From an uncultured Bacteroidales bacterium (lineage in GTDB: Bacteria; Bacteroidota; Bacteroidia; Bacteroidales; UBA932), in the NCBI GenBank assembly GCA_944322585.1, contig CALUPB010000010.1, forward strand, positions 1-64,000: a stretch of 64,000 nucleotides of DNA, read 5' to 3'. Position 1 is the first letter of the stretch. Each line of letters opens with the position of its first letter. The notes beneath the pieces were generated by a model. That model had not been told where the DNA came from. It ran no database searches and saw nothing but the letters and a program-made list of their open reading frames with translations. Below, one piece after another: positions 52,238 through 61,017 of this stretch. Made by a program: the position numbers and the translations under genes.

Positions 52238-52813
52238 ATGGCAACAAAAAAATGTCCGAACGGTCATATCTATGACCCTAATGTCTATGGAGACAATTGT
52301 CCTTTCTGTCCTTCGGGAGATACCGTCAACCTCGGAGGAGGCAAGACAAAGGTAAATGACGGCACGTATTCAGACGACACCGGCGGGACGAAAAAGACCG
52401 AGCCGATGCACGATACCGGATACCAGTATGAAGAGGAACATACGCACATAGGCAGAAGGGACGGCGGCACGGATGCCGGAAGAGGGAGAAAACTGGTGGC
52501 ACTGCTCGTAAGCTATGACACCAACCCTGAAGGAGAAGTCTATAGAATATACGAAGGGCGCAACTCGATAGGACGCAAATCCACTGCCGACATATGCGTA
52601 CCCGAAGACAACAGGGTTTCAGGCATGCACATGACCGTCCTCTACCGCGAGGCGGAAGGGATATTCTGGGCTATCGACAATGACTCGAGCAACGGGACTT
52701 TCGTCAACGGCTCCTTCGTAAGCAAGGCGGAACTGCATACCGAAGACACCATAACGGTCGGAGACACGAATTTCACATTCATTATCATCCCGAAGCCGGC
52801 AGGTTCAAAATAA
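52238..52813 (+). CDS. Zinc-ribbon/FHA adaptor protein
   Basis: A 191-residue soluble protein. The N-terminus has possible zinc ligands C6, H10, C21 and C24 (KKCPNGHIYDPNVYGDNCPF C). A flexible acidic, Thr- and Gly-rich segment (about 30-85) offers several threonines, including TGGTKKTEP, that could be phosphorylated by the cluster's kinases. The FHA domain (about 95-185) has NSIGRKSTADIC, RVSGMHMTVL and NDSSNGTFVNG, so phosphothreonine binding is preserved. The layout recalls GarA/Fha adaptors, in which a phosphorylated N-terminal threonine docks with an FHA domain; that parallel is inference. It lies 23 bp after the protease gene. Confidence 0.85.
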   Translation: MATKKCPNGHIYDPNVYGDNCPFCPSGDTVNLGGGKTKVNDGTYSDDTGGTKKTEPMHDTGYQYEEEHTHIGRRDGGTDAGRGRKLVALLVSYDTNPEGEVYRIYEGRNSIGRKSTADICVPEDNRVSGMHMTVLYREAEGIFWAIDNDSSNGTFVNGSFVSKAELHTEDTITVGDTNFTFIIIPKPAGSK

Positions 52814-52821
52814 AGTGAGTG

Positions 52822-54822
52822 ATGGATACTACCAATGACTACAGCTACTGCAATGTCGTCGGACAGACCGACATAGGCAGGAAGAGAAAAGCCAATGAAG
52901 ACAGCGGGGGACATTTCGTCACCGTCAATGGCCTCGTGGCTACAGTCTGCGACGGAATGGGAGGACATGTCGGCGGAGCAGTCGCTTCCCAGCTGGCTGT
53001 CAAGACCATCCATGAATTTCTCGACAGCAGGTATTTCGAAGACCCGCGGGAAGCAATCGGGATGGCCATAGAGGCCGCCAACGAGGCTGTCCTTGAGCAG
53101 ACAAGGATCAATCCGGAACTTTCCGGCATGGGCTCCACATGCGTACTGCTCATAGTCAGGAACGGGAAAGTCTACATAGGGCATGTAGGCGACAGCAGGA
53201 TCTATCTCGTAAGGGAGAAAAAGATCATACAGCTTACCAAAGACCATTCCTTCGTGCAGACACTCGTGGACATGGGAAGAATAAGCAGGGAAGAAGCCGA
53301 ACATCACCCGAGAAAGAACGAAATCACCAACGCCATAGGGCTCCGTGACATGACCCCTGCCACCGTGAGGAACGACACTATCGAACCTCAGGCAGGAGAC
53401 TGTTTCCTGCTGTGCTCCGACGGGCTGTCAGGCATGGTCAGCGACAATGACATAGAGAAAATAGTCAGCCGGCAGCGTGAAATGTCTTCCCAGGCAAGGG
53501 CCGACCTTCTGGTACAAACCGCCAACAGGAACGGAGGAACGGACAATATCACCGTGGAAATGGTGGAATTCACAGTAGCGCCGGCTTCGGTTACGGAAAA
53601 CAAGGGCTCTTTCAAACCATGGATGGCCGTAGCGGCGGCCTGTGCCGTAGCCGTAGCGGCGGCCGTAGTGGCGGCAGTCCTGCTCTGGCCGCACAAGGCG
53701 GTGCAGAAAGAGATACTGCTTGCAGACGTCACCTATTCCGATGACCGGGCCGTATTGTACGAACTCAAGATAAATGAAAAGAACGGCACGGGCATTCTTG
53801 AGCCGTACGGGCACATGATAGGGAATCCTGTCACGGACAATATAGAGACCAATCTCGCGTGCGAGGCCAACTACCCGGACTACAGGTTCCGCATTCCGGC
53901 CGAATTCGCGGACGACAGTCTGTACATAGTTGTGCCGGGGAAGGATACTGTCTACCTTTTCAAGGCAAAGGCAATACCCGCAGCCAAGGAAACGGTACTT
54001 CAGGGTATCGAATTCAAGAAAAAGGCCCGGATAGCCGTAATAGACAGATATCCGGGAGGCATGTCGCTCCTTCAGGCGGGTTCCGGAAAACCTGTGACAG
54101 TCGACGGTGCGACAGCCTGCACGTTCAAGCCTTCAGATGATATAGTACAGGAAATCCACGGACAGAAGACTACCGTAACATTCTCCGACAAGTTCGATGC
54201 GGATGAATTGGAAATCGAATTCATTACGGACAAGGGCACTGTCTCGTTCATAATACCTGTTTCCGTATCAGGCCGGAAACCGGATACTCCGGTAAAGCCC
54301 GTCACTCCTCCTGACAAACATGAAGACGACGGCGGCACTACTTCCGGAACCCAGGGCGGAAGCCGGATACCTGAAGGAGAGAACACACCACCTGTACCTG
54401 GACAACCGGAAGACGCAGAGCCGATGACTCCCGGACCGAAGGACGGCAGTCCGGATGCCAAGACCGCCCCTGCCGAACCCACAGAGCCTGACCCGGCCGA
54501 TGCCATCCCTGTAAGCGGGTCGGATACAATAGTCTTCTCTATCCCGCTCGGCAGGATACCGTCACCGGTACTGACCATAACCAGGGAAAACATATCCTGC
54601 GGGAATGAGGACAGCGTAGCTCTTGAAGGAATTTCCGACATTCTTGAAAACATTACCGTATCGGATGATATTTTCGAAGTCACTTTCGACTCTGAGACCG
54701 GAATAACGCTTTCCGCAAAGGACGCAGGAAAGATGCAGGCCGGAACCTATGAGGTGACTTTCCTTCTGGTAACGGATAACGGAGAACAGGAATCCAGGAC
54801 AATCAGACTCAATATCCAGTAA
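52822..54822 (+). CDS. Membrane PP2C-type Ser/Thr phosphatase with large ectodomain
   Basis: The protein has 666 residues from ATG 52822 (GTG one codon earlier is possible). The PP2C domain (1-255) keeps the metal and phosphate residues R22, E26, D27, D44-G45 (VCDGMGGHVGG), D in HVGDSRIYL, SDGLSGMV and D241 in GGTDNITV. A transmembrane helix (about 266-287, KPWMAVAAACAVAVAA) leads to about 380 extracytoplasmic residues with no recognised domain and a Pro/Thr/Glu-rich linker near 490-565. It should dephosphorylate proteins modified by the two kinases downstream, perhaps under control of an envelope signal. It ends one base before the next ATG. Confidence 0.9.
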   Translation: MDTTNDYSYCNVVGQTDIGRKRKANEDSGGHFVTVNGLVATVCDGMGGHVGGAVASQLAVKTIHEFLDSRYFEDPREAIGMAIEAANEAVLEQTRINPELSGMGSTCVLLIVRNGKVYIGHVGDSRIYLVREKKIIQLTKDHSFVQTLVDMGRISREEAEHHPRKNEITNAIGLRDMTPATVRNDTIEPQAGDCFLLCSDGLSGMVSDNDIEKIVSRQREMSSQARADLLVQTANRNGGTDNITVEMVEFTVAPASVTENKGSFKPWMAVAAACAVAVAAAVVAAVLLWPHKAVQKEILLADVTYSDDRAVLYELKINEKNGTGILEPYGHMIGNPVTDNIETNLACEANYPDYRFRIPAEFADDSLYIVVPGKDTVYLFKAKAIPAAKETVLQGIEFKKKARIAVIDRYPGGMSLLQAGSGKPVTVDGATACTFKPSDDIVQEIHGQKTTVTFSDKFDADELEIEFITDKGTVSFIIPVSVSGRKPDTPVKPVTPPDKHEDDGGTTSGTQGGSRIPEGENTPPVPGQPEDAEPMTPGPKDGSPDAKTAPAEPTEPDPADAIPVSGSDTIVFSIPLGRIPSPVLTITRENISCGNEDSVALEGISDILENITVSDDIFEVTFDSETGITLSAKDAGKMQAGTYEVTFLLVTDNGEQESRTIRLNIQ

Positions 54823-54823
54823 G

Positions 54824-56143
54824 ATGACTATCGGGGAATTCCATAATGTCCAGGAAATCGGGCAGGGAGGAATGGGGACAGTGTACCAGGGCTATCTCGG
54901 CTCCCGGAAGGTCGCCATCAAGGAAATCCGGCGCGACTACATGTCTGAGGAAGACCTGGTCAGGCGCTTCCGGCAGGAAGCCAGCATACTTGACCAGCTC
55001 GACCATCCGTCCGTAGTCAAAATCGTCAAGCCGCAGCATTACGAAGACCGCAGATACTATCCGGCCTTCGAGCATGACGGAAGCCTGTACATAGCCATGG
55101 ATTTCATCGAAGGCCTGACCTTGGACAAATATATCCGGGCCAACGGAGGGCCTCTGCCTGAAAACACTGCGACAGGACTTATGTGCAGGATCCTTGACGC
55201 AATGGAATACATCCGGCAAAAAGGGCTGGTACACCGGGACATCAAACCGTCCAACATCATCATCAGGCCTGACGGTTCAGTCTGTATCATCGACTTCGGA
55301 ATCGCCAAAGACATAACGTCTTCGGGAATGACGACGGGCAGATGCGTGCTCGGAACCAACGGATACATGTCTCCGGAGCAGGCAGAAGGAGGACTGACGA
55401 TAGATTCCAGAACCGATATCTATTCCCTCGGCTGCGTACTTTTCTTCATGGTGACAGGAACGCATGCCGTCCAGAAAAAGGCATCGGACATGGAAACACG
55501 TATCGCGATCATACGGGATGCCTTTCCGCGGGCCAGAGACATCAACCCGGCAGTTTCGGAAAGGATGGAGTCCATCATAAACAAGGCGGTGGACAAGAAC
55601 ATGCTCAGACGGTTCCAGTCACCTTACGAATTCAAGATGGAGCTGCTGAACGACCCTATACGCTTCCTGCAGACACACGTCTCCATGGACGGAAGGCCGG
55701 ACTGCATCACTATCGGACGGGATCCGGGCTGCGATGTAGTCATACACGACCCTACGGGTAAAGTCAGCCGGCAGCATCTGGAAATATCCTGGGATTCCCG
55801 GTATGACGGGACACAATATACTTTCCGGGACCGCAGCACCAACGGGACAATGATAAATGAAGTCTTCATCAAGGGCAGCTCGTGCAGCCTTCTTGATCCT
55901 GTCATTACCGGGCCGCACTGTTTCTGTCCGGTCATTATTCTGGCCGGTGTCACGATTCTGGACTGGAGAGAAGCGTTGTCGGCCATTACAAGGAAAGAAG
56001 CGGCACGGCAGACATTGCAGCCGGCCGGAACCGAAGCGGATACCGGACATGACACACGGTCCGACAGGGAAGACGGCCTGTTCAGCTCCATAGGGAAATT
56101 ATTCTCAAGACTCAAAAACCACAGACAAGACCAAACACTATGA
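54824..56143 (+). CDS. Soluble Ser/Thr protein kinase with C-terminal FHA domain
   Basis: A 439-residue Hanks-type kinase. Glycine loop GQGGMGTVY, catalytic lysine K33 in VAIKEI, D139 in VHRDIKPSN, D157 of DFGIAKD, and GTNGYMSPEQAEGG as the P+1/APE region are all intact (domain about 1-270). A C-terminal FHA domain (about 285-365) has IGRDPGCDVVIHD, KVSRQHLEI and RSTNGTMIN, allowing binding to phosphothreonine partners. There is no transmembrane helix. It overlaps the following kinase gene by 4 bp (ATGA), so the two kinases are probably made together. Confidence 0.92.
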   Translation: MTIGEFHNVQEIGQGGMGTVYQGYLGSRKVAIKEIRRDYMSEEDLVRRFRQEASILDQLDHPSVVKIVKPQHYEDRRYYPAFEHDGSLYIAMDFIEGLTLDKYIRANGGPLPENTATGLMCRILDAMEYIRQKGLVHRDIKPSNIIIRPDGSVCIIDFGIAKDITSSGMTTGRCVLGTNGYMSPEQAEGGLTIDSRTDIYSLGCVLFFMVTGTHAVQKKASDMETRIAIIRDAFPRARDINPAVSERMESIINKAVDKNMLRRFQSPYEFKMELLNDPIRFLQTHVSMDGRPDCITIGRDPGCDVVIHDPTGKVSRQHLEISWDSRYDGTQYTFRDRSTNGTMINEVFIKGSSCSLLDPVITGPHCFCPVIILAGVTILDWREALSAITRKEAARQTLQPAGTEADTGHDTRSDREDGLFSSIGKLFSRLKNHRQDQTL

Positions 56144-59100
56144 TAGGCAAAGAAATATTAAACTACATCATCGTCTCGAAAATCGGGGACGGCGGCATGG
56201 GTACAGTCTACCTTGCCGAACACAAGTTCATACAGCAGCAGAAGGTGGCAATCAAAGTCATCCGCAAGGACATGGTCAATGAAAGTTCCCGCCGTCGGCT
56301 CCAGGAGGAAGCCGAGCACCTTGCCGGCCTGAACCACCCGAACATAGTAAAGTTCCTGAACTATCATATCGACAATGAAGGAAACGTCTACCTTATAATG
56401 GAATATGCCGAGGGAGACACTCTCGCACAATACATAAGGACAAAGACCGGACTTATCGTCGAGTCAAGGATACTTCCGATTTTCGAACCCATACTCGATG
56501 CTTTCGACTATGCCCACAAAAAGAAAGTCATCCACCGGGACATCAAGCCTTCCAACATCATCGTCACGCCGGATGGCACTCCTAAAATACTCGACTTCGG
56601 GATATCCACCATACTTGACGAGAACGTTGATGAAGGCAAAGAGGAAGCCTTCATCATGGGAACGCCGTCTTTCATGAGCCCGGAGCAGGTCAGGGGACAG
56701 GGAATAGATTTCCGTTCCGACATCTACTCTCTCGGCGTGCTGCTTTTCCAGATGCTGACCGGCACTGCGCCGTATGACACGACCACCCTGTCCGAATTCC
56801 AGATACAGGAGAAAGTCCTGACCGAGCCTCTTCCGAGGATGAAGTCATACTACAGGTATATCTCGGACAAGATGCAGGCCATCGTGGACAAGGCTACGGC
56901 CAAAGACCCGAAAGACAGGTACCAGACATGCGCCGACTTCAAGAAAGCCATGATCAAGGTATTGCGTCCTGATCCCGTTCCTGTCTCTACAATAGCCATC
57001 ATAGCCGCAGTAGCGGTCATCCTGGTGGGAGGAGGCGTCTTCTGGTGGGACTATACCAGGGTGAAGACCCGCTATTACAAGGATTATGTAGAACAATGGG
57101 GCATTCCTCAGGGTATAGGCCGAGTCAGCAAAGGCGCCATGGCCCACAGGGAGCAGACCTACAGGTTCGAATACAAGAAAGGCAAGTTGCGCAGGATGAC
57201 CCTCGTCAATTCAAACGGCAGCATTGTGAGCCATCATGACTCGGAGCAGATGGACAGGCCAAGCGACATGCTGATTTTCTACGGCGACAGGGGTCGGATA
57301 GACTATGCAAGGGTAATAGCACAGTCAGGGCAGGTACAGTACATCAAGGACTACAACGACAGGTTGAATACTGTGATATTCCAGTATGACGACGAGTTCA
57401 GATCCGAGAAAGCCATGGCTGCCAGCACACTCACACTGTTCTCGAATCCGTTGGACTCCGATGCCCGGAAAGGAAGCATATCCAGATGGCATCTCACATA
57501 TGACGAAAACGGATATGTGACCAGACTGCAGTACGCCAGTGCATTCAGACCTTCTGTCGGGGATGCGGACGGCATCTATGCCAGGGAATACGTAAGGGAC
57601 GACAAGGGAAGAGTCCTCGAAGAACATTACCTCGGATTCGACGGCAAGCCTAAAGGCACCAAGGGAGGGCTCGGAATCCGACGCCACACCTATAACGACA
57701 AGGACGAATGGATACGCACGGAATACCTCACTTCGACCGGAGAAGAAAGCAATGACGGAAACGGAGTCCCTATAGTGGATCTCACTTATGACAGATACGG
57801 CAACAGGATCAAGGAAGTATATGTCAACAGGGCAGGAGAAATGGTATTGAGGACCGACACCGGCTCTTCCGGAATGACATACGAAATCGACAAGGACGGA
57901 CATCAGGTCACGAGAGCCTATATAGGGACTGACGGACAGCCATGCTTCAGCAAGGACGGATGTGCAGGTTACCGGTTCAAATACGATGAAAACGGCTACA
58001 TTTCCGAGATGGCTTCATACGACCTTGACGGGAACATATGCCTGAATACCTACGGCTGGGCAAGACAGACCATAAAAAATGACACAAGGGGCAATACCGT
58101 CGAATACTGGCTCCACGGGACTGACGGGGAACTGACCGAAGTGAACGGAGTCTCGGGCGCAAAAATCAGATACAGCGACAACGGAAACATAGTGGAATAC
58201 ATATGCCACGGCTCTGACGGCAACCCTTGCCTGCAGTCGAACATGACGGCCGGATACTCCGCAGAATACGATGCAAGGGGATTACTCACCAGACAGACCA
58301 ACCTCGACACTGAAATGAAGCCTTGCATAGATATTAATGGTGTCGTGATAATTACCATAGAATACAATACGGCCGGCAATCCCGTCCGGACGGCCTATTA
58401 TGATGCGACAGGCAGCAATCTTGTCCTCAATTCCGAGGGAATTGCCGGCTGGAAATGCGTCTATGACGAGAACGGAAACGAGACGGAAAGGGATTTTTTC
58501 GACCGTGACGGGAAACCGGGTGCATCCAATGCAGGATATGCAAAGATGACATTCACATATGATGAATTCGGGAATCAGACGAGCTACCGTTACTATACAG
58601 TATCAGGCAAACCGGCTATTGTCGAAAAGGTCGCCGGATATGACTACAAATACGATGAAAGAGGTAATGTCCTCGAAAGTTTCCCTGTCGGGAAAGACGG
58701 GAAACTCGCGAAAGGCATGCTGACGGCAAGATACAAATACGATGAATCCGACAATGTCATAGAATACGCACTCTTCGGGATCGGAGACGTCCCTGCAATG
58801 AACGCCTATGACTACCACAAATACACCAACAGCTACAATTCCCGCAACCAGCTGACTGAAGTCAGGTACTACGACACGGACGGGCAGCTCACCGCATATG
58901 CAGAAGACACGTATGCCATCCAGAAGAACGAATATGACGAAAAGGGCAACCGCGTCAAGGTATGGTATTTCGATGAGGATGAAAAGCCCGTAGCCTGCGA
59001 GGAAGGCTGGGCCAGTTCCTCTTATGAATACGACGGCATGGGCCGTGTCATACGCCAGCTGTTCTTCGACGTAAAAGGCAATCCTACCGACCCTGACACG

Positions 59101-59829
59101 ATGGTGCCGGAAGGAGTTGTACAATATGACAAATGGGGCAATGCCGTCTACCTCGCCGCCATGGACGGGAACGGGAAACTCATCATCAACCCAAAGACCG
59201 GATGGAGCATAAAGAGGACAGAATATGACCTGAAAGGCAATACTACTTCCGAAACCTGCTTCGACACCGGAGACAAGCCGACAGACTGCAGTGATGGATA
59301 TCACAAGACTGTCTATGAATACGACGGGAACAGCCAGCTTGTGAAAATGTATTTTCTCGACAAGGAAGGAAAACCTGTCAACTGCAACAACGGCTACCAG
59401 TCGGTAGAGATAGACTATGACGGTAATGTGGCCACAGCCCGGAAATACCTGAACGCCGCCGGGAAGAAAATATATTCCGAATCCTGGAACGGAAGCGGCT
59501 GGATAGCGGACAGCAATCCGGAACTTTTCCGGGAACAGATACGTCAGTTCAATTCATCATGTCCGATGGAACTGAATGACAGCTACGGAGGCATGACACT
59601 CAGCAGTATCAGAGCTACAGGGAACAGATCCTGCCAGTTCACATTCAGGCTCCCTTATTCAAAATATGAAATGAGCTATGACATGCAGGCTTCCTACAGG
59701 AAATACGCACGGTCTTTCATGGTATCCGTACGTGATATCCTGTCCGGACAGATGTCAGTGTCGGGACTCTCTTTCACCGGCATCCTGTATGACAGCAAGA
59801 ACCGGGAACTCGGTAAAGTATATCTGTAA
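56140..59829 (+). CDS. Transmembrane Ser/Thr kinase with YD-type repeat ectodomain
   Basis: A 1229-residue receptor-like kinase. The kinase domain (1 to about 275) has GDGGMGTVY, K39 in VAIKVI, D134 in IHRDIKPSN, D152 of DFGIST and GTPSFMSPEQ, all intact. A single transmembrane helix (about 285-307, IAIIAAVAVILVGGGVF) is followed by an ectodomain. About 21 repeats of roughly 32 residues with the pattern Y-D-x-x-G-N ... D-x-D-G-K-P (for example YDENGNETERDFFDRDGKP) run from about 450 to 1110, after more divergent copies. A beta-rich end (1115-1229) follows. YD/RHS-like repeats form large shells or sugar-binding surfaces, so this resembles an envelope sensor. A eukaryote-type kinase on such repeats is unusual. 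Confidence 0.9.
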   Translation: MIGKEILNYIIVSKIGDGGMGTVYLAEHKFIQQQKVAIKVIRKDMVNESSRRRLQEEAEHLAGLNHPNIVKFLNYHIDNEGNVYLIMEYAEGDTLAQYIRTKTGLIVESRILPIFEPILDAFDYAHKKKVIHRDIKPSNIIVTPDGTPKILDFGISTILDENVDEGKEEAFIMGTPSFMSPEQVRGQGIDFRSDIYSLGVLLFQMLTGTAPYDTTTLSEFQIQEKVLTEPLPRMKSYYRYISDKMQAIVDKATAKDPKDRYQTCADFKKAMIKVLRPDPVPVSTIAIIAAVAVILVGGGVFWWDYTRVKTRYYKDYVEQWGIPQGIGRVSKGAMAHREQTYRFEYKKGKLRRMTLVNSNGSIVSHHDSEQMDRPSDMLIFYGDRGRIDYARVIAQSGQVQYIKDYNDRLNTVIFQYDDEFRSEKAMAASTLTLFSNPLDSDARKGSISRWHLTYDENGYVTRLQYASAFRPSVGDADGIYAREYVRDDKGRVLEEHYLGFDGKPKGTKGGLGIRRHTYNDKDEWIRTEYLTSTGEESNDGNGVPIVDLTYDRYGNRIKEVYVNRAGEMVLRTDTGSSGMTYEIDKDGHQVTRAYIGTDGQPCFSKDGCAGYRFKYDENGYISEMASYDLDGNICLNTYGWARQTIKNDTRGNTVEYWLHGTDGELTEVNGVSGAKIRYSDNGNIVEYICHGSDGNPCLQSNMTAGYSAEYDARGLLTRQTNLDTEMKPCIDINGVVIITIEYNTAGNPVRTAYYDATGSNLVLNSEGIAGWKCVYDENGNETERDFFDRDGKPGASNAGYAKMTFTYDEFGNQTSYRYYTVSGKPAIVEKVAGYDYKYDERGNVLESFPVGKDGKLAKGMLTARYKYDESDNVIEYALFGIGDVPAMNAYDYHKYTNSYNSRNQLTEVRYYDTDGQLTAYAEDTYAIQKNEYDEKGNRVKVWYFDEDEKPVACEEGWASSSYEYDGMGRVIRQLFFDVKGNPTDPDTMVPEGVVQYDKWGNAVYLAAMDGNGKLIINPKTGWSIKRTEYDLKGNTTSETCFDTGDKPTDCSDGYHKTVYEYDGNSQLVKMYFLDKEGKPVNCNNGYQSVEIDYDGNVATARKYLNAAGKKIYSESWNGSGWIADSNPELFREQIRQFNSSCPMELNDSYGGMTLSSIRATGNRSCQFTFRLPYSKYEMSYDMQASYRKYARSFMVSVRDILSGQMSVSGLSFTGILYDSKNRELGKVYL

Positions 59830-59952
59830 TGAAGCGCCGGGAATCACCGGACCAGGCATACTGTTCACGTCCGGCGGCAGGTTGAGGCACGAGCTATGGT
59901 TCAGGAACCGGTGCATAGTCAACGAAACAGTAAGTTCAAAACAAGATAAGCA

Positions 59953-60849
59953 ATGAAAAAATTATTGATGTCAGTATTCTGCATGGCTTTATGCAGTCTT
60001 AACGTAATTTCCGCCGATGATGACCTCAACCCTGCCCAGCTGCAGCTGAGAAATGAGATCAAACAGTTTATTGCGGAGGAAGGCTTCATGCCGGAAATCG
60101 ATTCCGACGGAGACATCCATTTCAAGAAAGAGGGCGACAATTACTACATCACGGTAAGCGCCAACGATGAAGCCCCGATGTATGTAGTCCTGTCAAGACC
60201 GTTCAACAACCCTGAAGGATACAGTCCGGAAGCGATAAAGATTGCCGCCAGTGAACTGAACCTCTACAAGGGAGTCAAAGTGCTGTGCTGGGACACCTCA
60301 TTCAGCATAAGGGGTGAAATGTTCCTGGTATCATCCGAAGCCTTCAAATATTCGTTCTACAAGATAATGTCACAGCTTGAAAACATCGAGAACGATTTCA
60401 TGAGCGAACTGGAGAAAGTCGGGCCTTCCGCAGGATCCGGCTCCACCTCATCATCTTTCGGAGGGATATACGTGCCCGGTCTCATAACCGACATCCAGAT
60501 TGCCAATGTCAAGCAGGACGGCACCATCATCAACAATTACGGTTCCCGCCTCTACGATTTCAACACGAGATACCTGAAACCGAAGATCACGCTGAGGCCG
60601 TTCAAGGAAAGCGGCACCTATACCGTATATGTCAAGATGTTCAAAAACAACGTGCTGAGCACCGGTTCCTCCTCTCCGGCAGGCTTTTCCTATTCGGATG
60701 AAATCACCCTTTCAGGGTCATCAAGCCAGACTTTCTATCTTTCAGGATGGGGCTCTGACAGCGACGGGCATTGGGAAGAAGGAGACTACCGCGTCGAAGT
60801 CTGGTACGGGAACTACTGCATCGGCAGTACCACCTTCGAAGTGAGGTAA
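59953..60849 (+). CDS. Secreted protein of the signalling cluster, YbjN-like N-terminus
   Basis: A 298-residue protein with a Sec signal peptide (MKKLLMSVFCMALCSLNVIS A, no lipobox at the cleavage site). Residues about 30-155 (LRNEIKQFIAEEGFMPEIDS; YYITVSANDEAPMYVVLSRP F) have the alpha/beta pattern of YbjN-like or secretion-chaperone-like domains. After a Gly/Ser linker (SAGSGSTSSSFGG) comes a beta-rich, Ig-like region (170-298) ending YCIGSTTFEVR. It lies 123 bp after the receptor kinase and may be a periplasmic ligand or substrate of the cluster; no family is assigned with certainty. Confidence 0.65.
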   Translation: MKKLLMSVFCMALCSLNVISADDDLNPAQLQLRNEIKQFIAEEGFMPEIDSDGDIHFKKEGDNYYITVSANDEAPMYVVLSRPFNNPEGYSPEAIKIAASELNLYKGVKVLCWDTSFSIRGEMFLVSSEAFKYSFYKIMSQLENIENDFMSELEKVGPSAGSGSTSSSFGGIYVPGLITDIQIANVKQDGTIINNYGSRLYDFNTRYLKPKITLRPFKESGTYTVYVKMFKNNVLSTGSSSPAGFSYSDEITLSGSSSQTFYLSGWGSDSDGHWEEGDYRVEVWYGNYCIGSTTFEVR

Positions 60850-60956
60850 TTATAACAGAAGTCAAGAATGAGGCCGGTCCAAAAGGTTTGATAACTCTCT
60901 GAGAATCGAATATTCGAAAGAGGGAACTGAGGTTGAGACCTCACGGAAAAACAAGG

Positions 60957-60994
60957 AAAAGGGGATGACTTTCACTTTTGAGTCACCCCCTTTA
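60957..60994. terminator. Bidirectional terminator between convergent genes
   Basis: AAAGGGG-A-TGACT pairs with AGTCA-CCCCCTTT around a 10-nt loop. It is flanked by A/T-rich runs on both sides, and lies between the secreted-protein gene (plus) and the glucokinase gene (minus). A 6-bp hairpin (TGAGGT/ACCTCA, 60928-60943) precedes it. Confidence 0.7.
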
Positions 60995-61017
60995 AATTTA
61001 ATACCTGTAATCCGGCT

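Noticed and set aside
56140..59829. RHS polymorphic toxin
   Set aside because: YD-like repeats are present, but the protein begins with a complete kinase and membrane helix and ends without an RHS core motif or toxin domain.
50679..60849. Type VI secretion locus
   Set aside because: Kinase, PP2C and FHA genes suggested it, but no tube, sheath, baseplate or VgrG gene is in the window.
60906..60917. TCGAATATTCGA palindrome
   Set aside because: Only 12 bp, AT-rich centre, between convergent genes where no promoter is needed; chance is likely.
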